Source: CAZCVI01 sp964502145 (GTDB lineage: Bacteria; Acidobacteriota; Aminicenantia; UBA2199). From it: 49,500 nucleotides of DNA. The stretch is from NCBI GenBank assembly GCA_964502145.1, contig CAZCVI010000053.1, positions 1 through 49,500 on the forward strand, read 5' to 3'. Below, in pieces: positions 30,301-39,300 of this stretch. The notes under the pieces are model-generated. The model saw nothing but the letters and a program-made list of their open reading frames with translations. It was not told the origin of the DNA and did no database searches. How positions within the stretch are numbered: the first letter of the stretch is position 1; each line of letters opens with the position of its first letter. Position numbers and translations under genes: made by a program.

Positions 30301-33300
30301 ACATCAAAGAAGCAGTAGTCTTGGTCCATGAAGATGTGAGGTCAAAAGATAAATTACTCTGTGCTTATTTTGTCGCAAAAAAAGAGTATAAAACCTCCAC
30401 CTTACGTGAACACCTATCAGGAGAATTGCCAGATTATATGATCCCAGCCTATTTTAAACAACTTGAAAAAATGCCGTTGACCCGCAATGGCAAGATAGAC
30501 AAGAACGTTTTACCCGAACCTGTATTCGACACCGATATCTCCAACTATGTGCCGCCCCAGAATGACATTGAAAAGAAATTGGCCGCGATCTGGTCCCAAT
30601 TACTGGGCATAGAGAAAATAGGGTGCCTGGATAATTTCTTTGAATTGGGCGGTCATTCCTTAAAAGCCGCTACCATGCTTGCCAAGGTACATCGAGTCAT
30701 GGATATAAAAATCGATCTGGCGCAGGTTTTTAAAAACCCTACCATCCGCGGATTGGCCGAATTTATCAAAGCCAGTACAGAGGAAAAATACCTGGACATC
30801 GAACCCGCTGAAGAGCGATCTTTTTATGAATTGTCCTACAACCAAAAGCGTCTCTGGTTCATTCAGCAATTGACCCCCGATAGTTCCGCTTATAATATGT
30901 CGGGAATACTCGTATTAAAACAAGCCGTACAACAACACGCACTAGAAAAAGCATTGCAATGTATTATCGCACGCCATGAAAGTTTCCGCACCGGCTTTAT
31001 CATCGTGAATGATGAACCCGCCCAAGTCATACAAAAAGAAGCCACCGTGCCCCTGAAAATGGTCGATTTATCCATGCTTCAGCCCACGGAAAAACAACAA
31101 AAGATGACCGCTATTTATTCCCAGGAAGCCACCACTCCTTTTGATCTCGCCACTATCCCTTTGTTCCGGGTAATACTTTTAAAATTAGCGGACTCGTTAA
31201 ATAGCGTGATCTTCAATATGCATCATATCATCAGCGATGGCTGGTCCATGGAAATAATAAAAAGAGAGTTTTCCCTTTTTTATGAAGGAACAGAATTTAA
31301 TCCCGAACCGTTAAATATCCAGTACAAGGATTTTGCAGTCTGGAACAATAAACAAATAACCAATCGCGAATTCAAGGATAAAATTCATCTCTTTTGGCAA
31401 AAAAGACTAACCCTTGGCGTGCCTATCGTGCAGTTACCCATGGATAACACCAGTAAAGGCAATGAACGCCAAGGCGCCCATTATATTTCCCGGCTCAATG
31501 ACGTCCAAACCCGTGGATTAAAACAAATCGCACGCGAGGCCAATACCACTCTTTTTGTCGTCATGTTCTCCCTTTACATTCTCTTGTTGCACCGCTTTTC
31601 CAGTCAGGAGGAGATTTCTTGTTTTATCGTGAGTGCTGGCCGGAATCAAGAATCTCTCCTGCATATTCTGGGTTTTTTTGTCAGTACTGAATTGTTTAAA
31701 ATCCAGGTCTTCCCCGAAGAATCTTTCATTCATTTCCTGACCCGTGTTAATGCCGAAGTACTGGCAATTTTAGAGCACCAGGGTTACCCCATGGAATTGG
31801 TATTTGAAGAATTGAATATGAAGTACCCCGAGATTTCCGTGGCGTTTAATATGCTTAACCTCGGCGACACCCACCTGGATCAGGTAACCGAGAGCGCTCC
31901 CATTCACGACAACAGCAATCCAGACGTATCCGAGGTAAAATTTGACTTAGAACCCTATATCATGGAATATAAAAATGGTATTGAAATAAATTGGGCGTAT
32001 AAAAAGGAACTCTTCCATTTAAGTACTATTAAATATATGGTCTCTGAATACAACCAATTCGTTGATTTCTTTTTAACCCTTCCTCAAAAGAGTATCACTG
32101 ATTACCTGGAACTCGGTATCACCTATACCTTTAAACGCGGTTCCAATGCAATACGCAGTGCAGAATACCCACCCAGACATGCGAACGTACTCATTGAAAC
32201 ATTTGAAAACCAAGTCAAACAACATCCCCAGCACCCAGCCATCAAAACCATCAGTCACCTGTTTACCTATGATCAGTTAAATCGTTATGCCAACCGCATC
32301 GCCCATTTCCTTGCCAGTTCAACATTATTCAACCCGCAAAACAGAACCGTGGGACTCCTGTTTGATCATGGTGCAGATATGATTGCCGCCTCATTGGGAG
32401 TATTAAAAGCCGGTTTGATTTATGTGCCCCTGGCCCCTGATTATCCTGGCAGCAGACTTTCTGCTATGATTCAAGATGCACAGTCCCCACTCATCCTCAC
32501 TGATACCACCAATGAAACAAAAACCATCGGTTTGGCCCAAGAAAATAATATCCAGTACCTCAACATTAATGAAATGGGTGCAATCAAACCAGAAACAGAA
32601 GAAAACCCCGACTGGGATATAGAAACAAATGCATTGGCTTATATTATTTATACTTCCGGTTCTACTGGTCAGCCCAAGGGAGTCTCACAAACTTCTGAAA
32701 ATGTTTATTATTATATTCGCAATTGGTTGACTATTTTTTCCATCACCCCTTCAGACCACTTGACTTTGATCTCTTCTTTTTCCCACGATGCCGCTGTAAT
32801 GGATATATACGCCGCCCTGTTAGCCGGTGCTACCCTTTATCCCTTTAATCTCAAACGCGATCAAAGTGCTGGTTCTCTTGAACTTTCCCAATTCTTGATT
32901 GACGAAAAAATAACCCTGTGGCATTCCGTGCCCTCCTTGTATCATTATTTTGTGAACACCCTGACTGGAAAAGAAATGTTCCCCTGGCTTCGTTTTATCA
33001 TTCTGGGAGGGGAACCTGTCTTGGAACATCACATTACCCTGTTTCAAAACTATTTCCCCCATGCCACACTGGCCAATATTTATGGACAATCCGAAGCCTC
33101 GGTAAACTCGGTGTGGTTGGTCCATGCCCAAGATGTTGTGGATAAAGTAGTGATTGGAAAAACACTGGATCATACAAAAATAGTATTGGTCAATGACAAA
33201 GGCAGAGCAGTGAAACCCTTTCAAATCGGAGAAATAGTCGTGGTGTCGCCCCATGTTTCCCCTGGCTATTGGCGCAATGAGGAGGCTTCACGAAAAGTAT

Positions 33301-36300
33301 TTACCATGGACCCAGAGTTTGGTACAGAATATTGGACCGGTGATCTCGGTCGTTTATTGATGAATGGGGAAATCGAATTTATCGGACGCCGCGATTCCCA
33401 GGTAAAAATTCGCGGCTATCGCATTGAACTGGGAGAAATAGAAACCATTCTATTAAAACATCCCGCTATCAATGAAGCGGTAGTGGCTGCCAAAAAAGAT
33501 GCCAGCGGTGATTGGTTCCTGGTCGCGTATATTATTAAAAAAACAACCGCTACCCAAGTACCTAAAACCCAAGAAATGCACGAATATCTGGCCCAAACAT
33601 TACCCGATTATATGATCCCCGCCTATTTTGTGCCACTCGAACAGTTCCCTTTAACGGCCAGTAATAAAATTGATCGGAAAGCGCTACCCGATCCGGAGAT
33701 TACCAATCTGCAAGCGTATACCGCTCCCAGTAATGACACTGAACGAAAATTGACCCGCATCTGGGCCGATGTTCTGGTGCTCACCGAAGATAAAATCGGT
33801 ACCCAAGCCAATTTTTTCGAACTGGGTGGTCATTCCTTAAAAGCCGCTACTCTCACTTTAAAAATCCATAAAGAATTTAATGCCAAAGTTCCATTGGAAT
33901 TCATTTTTAAAAAGCCCACTATCCAGGAATTAGCCCTCTATATCCAAGCTGTAGAAAAAGAATTGTATTTGGCAGTCGAACCCACGGAGAAAAAATCCTT
34001 TTACCCGTTATCCTCCGCGCAAAGACGCTTGTATTTTCTCCAGCAAATGGATGAGACCAGCACCGTGTATAATATGTCCCAGGTTCTCAAACTGGATGGA
34101 AAAATTGCACTGGAAAGACTGCAAGATACCTTTGTAAAATTAGTCGAGCGCCATGAAAGCTTTCGAACTTCTTTTCTTATTGTCGCTGAAGAATCCGTGC
34201 AGCGAATTCATGAGACTGTCACCTTTGAAATAGAAAAAAATGCCGGGGAATTTTTCCCAGATCATATTCACCCCTCCCCAGAGGAGATCATAAAGGCTTT
34301 CATCCGTCCTTTTGATTTATCTCAAGCTCCCCTATTGCGTGTGGGGATTGTGCCATTGGCGGAGAACTCCCATCTTTTAATGGTCGACATGCACCACATC
34401 ATCTCTGACGGGACTTCTGTAGGTTTGTTAGTGAAAGAGTTCATGCAATTCTATGAAACCCGGTACTTGCCCCCGCTCTACCTTCATTACAAGGATTATG
34501 CCGTGTGGGAAACCCAGCAACGCGATACCATTCTCCAACAAGGCGACTTCTGGTTAAGCGAATTTGCCGATGAAATCCCCTTGTTGGATTTACCCCTTGA
34601 TTTTGTGCGGCCCCAGTTCCAGCAATTTATTGGTCATAGTATCCATTTCACTCTCGGTAATAGTAATACCCGTGCCTTAAAAGCGCTGGTTTTACAGCAC
34701 CAAACCACCTTGTACATGGTCTTGCTTTCTGTGTACAACATCCTTTTAGCTAAATTATGCAATCAAGAAACAATCATCGTGGGCACACCCACTGCTGGAC
34801 GCGCCCATGTCGATTTAGAACACGTGATCGGCATGTTCGTCAATACCCTCGTATTAAAGAACCATCCGGCAGGGACCACTCCCTTTCACTTATTCTTGAA
34901 AGAAGTCAAAGAAAAAACAATCCAAGCCTTTGCCAATCAAGACTACCCGTATGAAGACCTGGTAGAAATGGTCATGAGAAACCGGGATATCAGTCGCAAT
35001 CCGTTGTTTGATACCATGTTTGTCTTGCAAAACCAAGATATCCCCACCATAGAAAACCCCAGTTTGAAACTGGAACCCTACACGTACCAGCAGATTTCTT
35101 CCAAATTCGATTTAACCCTGATCGGCATGGAAATAGCCCAGGATATTTCCTGCACCCTCGAATATTCCACCCAACTCTTCAAACCAGAGACTATTCACAG
35201 GTTCGTAACCTATTTCCAGAGAATAATAACCGCCGTGTTGCAAAACCCGGAACAACCCATATCCCATATTGATATGCTTCCCGACCCAGAGAAAAAACAA
35301 TTGGTCCAGGAATTTAATAATACTGCCGTACCCTACCCAGACCATAAAACTATTTATCAATTGTTTGCCGATCAAGTAGACAAATACCCAGACCACATCG
35401 CATTGGTATTTGAAAATCAAAGTGTGACGTTCCGTGATTTTGAGCACCGTGCCAATCAACTCGCCCATTATTTAATTTCCGTAACACACATTCAGCCCGG
35501 TGACACCCTGATGGTATTGTTAGATCGTTCCATCGCATTGATTCTTATATTAATGGCTATCATGAAAACCCGTGGTGCCTATATTCCCATGGATGTTTCC
35601 CTGCCTGCCGAACGATTGCGACTTGTATTAAATGATGCCTCGGTAAAAATTGTCCTCACCGCGCACAACTATCTCCCCAAAATCGCCGCCCAACACTCCC
35701 TATGCCCATTACTTCACTCTATCTTATGCATTGAAGACGTACAAAAAGAATGTCTCGCTTATCCCACGACTCACCCCGTGCCCGGTAATGCCAATGACCC
35801 CGCGTATGTCATGTATACTTCCGGTTCATCGGGAATTCCCAAAGGGGTACTTGTCACACATCGTTCTATAGTTAATACCATCATCTGGCGAAAAAATAAT
35901 TATGAATATGCTCCCGGTTACGTCTCCATGCAAATTCCACCCTATTTTTTCGACAGTTCAGTCACTGATATCTTTACTCCTTTAAGTGGTGGTGCCCGGT
36001 TAGTGCTTATTCGCGATGAGGAACGAGCCGATCTTACCAAACTCAGAAAAACTATTACCACCAAAGGTATTACCCATTTTATAGTCGTGCCCATTTTTTA
36101 TAATATGTTACTCGAAGAGATTGCCCCCGATTTAAAATATGTAAAAATGATCTGTTGTGCCGGTGATAATTTCCCCGATGAATTGATTCGCAAGCATTTT
36201 GAGCGCTTGCCCCACGTGCGTATATTTAATGAATACGGCCCCACTGAAAACAGCGTTAACGCCACCGCCTATGAACTCAAACCCACCAGTCCCAAAGCTG

Positions 36301-39300
36301 TTATAGGCAAACCCATCAGTAATGTCGCCGTTTATGTTTTGGATAACCACCTTTCCTTATGTCCTATCGGTGTAACTGGCGAATTGTGTTTGGCTGGTTC
36401 CAGTTTAGCGTGTGGTTACCTGAACCGCCCCGAATTAACCGCTGAAAAGTTTGTCAAAACCAATCTCTATATGCAACCCAGCATACTTTTTTACCGGACC
36501 GGTGATTTAGGGCGCTGGTGTCCCGATGGAAATCTAGAATTTATCGGTAGATTGGATAATCAAGTCAAAATTCGCGGCATACGTGTCGAAATAGGTGAAA
36601 TCGAAAACCAATTAATGAAACGCGATGATATCAAAGAATGCGTGGTACTGGTCAAACAAGATGAAATTGGTACACAATCCCTGTGCGCCTATATCGTGCC
36701 CCATACGTTACCCCAACTTGACCAACCCGCTATATTAAAAGAATACTTAACGCAACGACTCCCCCTATATATGATCCCCGCTTATTTTCTAATCTTGGAG
36801 AAATTACCATTAACGCCCAATGGCAAACTTGATACTAACGCGTTACCTCTCCCCCAACCCCAATTAGTCAACCCATGCGCCAGCCCCAGAAACGAACTGG
36901 AACAAAAAATGGTAGAAATCTGGGAAGGTGTGCTGGGCAAAGAACATATAGGCATCAATGATAATTTCTTTTATAGCGGCGGTGATTCCATTAAATCCAT
37001 CCAGATTTTGTCCCGTTTAAATCGTGCCGGGTACAAATTAGCCATGAAAGATATTTTCCAATATCCAGTGATTGCCGAATTGTCTGCCCATGCCCAAAAA
37101 ATCGTGCCTATTCCTTCAGTTCCCGACCCATCAGCCTCCGAAACATTCCCCCTTATTGCCAACAAAAAACCCGTGCCCATAGATTTTACATACAAGGAGT
37201 TAACTAACGAGTCGCTCCAGCAGCTCGTGGATGTGTATCCCGATGTCGAGGATATTTATCCCTTGGCACCCATGCAGGAAGGCATGTTATTTCATGCCTT
37301 GTTAGATAAATCTTCCCACTCGTATTTCCAGCAGACTGGCTTTCGTTTGTCCGGTGACCTGAATATCCCCCTCGTGGAAAAAAGCCTCGGAGATTTGGTC
37401 AAACGCCATGATATTTTGCGCACCGCCTTTGTTCATAAAAATACTCCCCGTCCCTTACAAGTCGTTTTAAAAAATAGACCCCTGAACTTTTATTATTTGG
37501 ATATCAGCCACATGGACACCCATGACGAAAAAGAAAAATTTGTCCGCGAATTTAAAGCCGGGGATAAAAAATTATCCTTTGATTTAAATAGCGATATCTT
37601 GATGCGCGTCTCTATACTCCAGTTAGAGGCATCTCTCTATGAATTTATCTGGAGTTTTCATCATATCTTAATGGATGGCTGGTGTATCGGTATTATCAAT
37701 AGCGAATTTTTCCAGATATATACCGGCTATATAGCGGGTATTTCCTTGCCATTGCCCGCCATAAAACCCTATCGCACGTATATCCAATGGCTGGAAAAAC
37801 AAGATAAAGAAGCATCCCGCCTGTATTGGGAAAACTACTTGGATTCCTTTTCCGAACAAACCGTCATTATAAAACCAAAGCTAAAAAAAGATGCGGTGCA
37901 AAAGCGATATCATAATAAAAAAATTTCATTCGTATTAACCAGAGAGCAAACCCACCCGCTCGCATCACTGGCAGCCAGGCAGCATGTGACCTTAAATACA
38001 GTCACCCAGAGTCTCTGGGGTATTGTGTTGGGAAAATATACCCAAAAAGAGGATGTCGTCTTTGGGGCAGTTGTTTCCGGCAGACCCTCTGAATTGGAAG
38101 GCGTCGAATCCATGGTTGGTTTATTTATTAATACCATCCCCGTGCGCATCCGCTTCCATAGAGAGCTAAAATTTAACCACCTCATCCAGCAAATTCAAGC
38201 TGAAGCATTAAGCAGTGAAGCATTTCATTATTATCCTTTGGCTGCCATTCAATCCCACAGCGCACTCAAGCAAAATTTATTGGATCATCTTTTTGCCTAT
38301 GAGAATTTCCCCATAGCCGAACAAATAGCAGGCTTTGGCGATCAGAACGATACCACCACACCGTCACCACTCAGAATCAAACTAACTGATATTGATGCGT
38401 TTGGACAAACTACCTATGATTTAAACATAGTGGTGGAAGGTTCCCAACAATTAAGTATCACCTTGCAATACAATAGTAATGCAATTGATGACAATTATGT
38501 CAATCAGCTTGCCCATCATTTCCAGGTTGCTTTTAGTCAAGTCATAGAGAACAATGAATTGACTATCAATGAAATAACCATGTTATCCCCCCAGGAGCGG
38601 GCGCAATTATTACTTACGTTTAACAACACCGCCGCCGCTTATCCCGCGCACAAAACCATTCATCAACTATTCGTTGAACAAACCCAACGAACCCCCGATC
38701 ACATTGCCCTAATCGCATCCCACCACAACGGCTGCCAATTAACCTACGCCGCATTAAATAAACAATCCACCCACCTCGCCCATTATTTAATCACCCAAGG
38801 CGTTCAACCCGAACATATCGTCGCCCTTAAAATCGAACGTTCCCTAGAAATGATCATCGGCATATTCGCCATCTTACAATCCGGTGCCGCCTATTTACCC
38901 ATAGACCCCGATTACCCCGAGGATCGTATCCAATTCATGCTCTCAGACAGTTCCGCCAGTATCCAGCTCACCCACCAATTCATTCATGATCACACTCCCA
39001 TCACTCCCATAACTCCCATACTTCCCATAATTCCCATAACTCCCGTTACTCACGTAACTCCCATCACTCCCATCACTCCCACAAATATCGCCTACATCAT
39101 CTACACCTCCGGCACAACCGGTCGTCCCAAAGGTGTCATGGTCACCCAGGAAAATGTCGTGCGTTTGTTTTTTAATGAGCGTTTCCAATTTGAATTTAAT
39201 TCCCGTGATGTGTGGACCATGTTTCATTCTTATTGTTTTGACTTTTCCGTTTGGGAGATGTATGGCGCCTTGTTATTTGGTGGGAAATTAGTGCTCTTTT

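Noticed and set aside
37250..38600. Epimerization domain after carrier 6
   Set aside because: The domain keeps C-domain features (PMQEGMLFH start, HHILMDG, GRPSELEGVESMVGLFINTIP) and is followed directly by an A domain, so it is a condensation domain.
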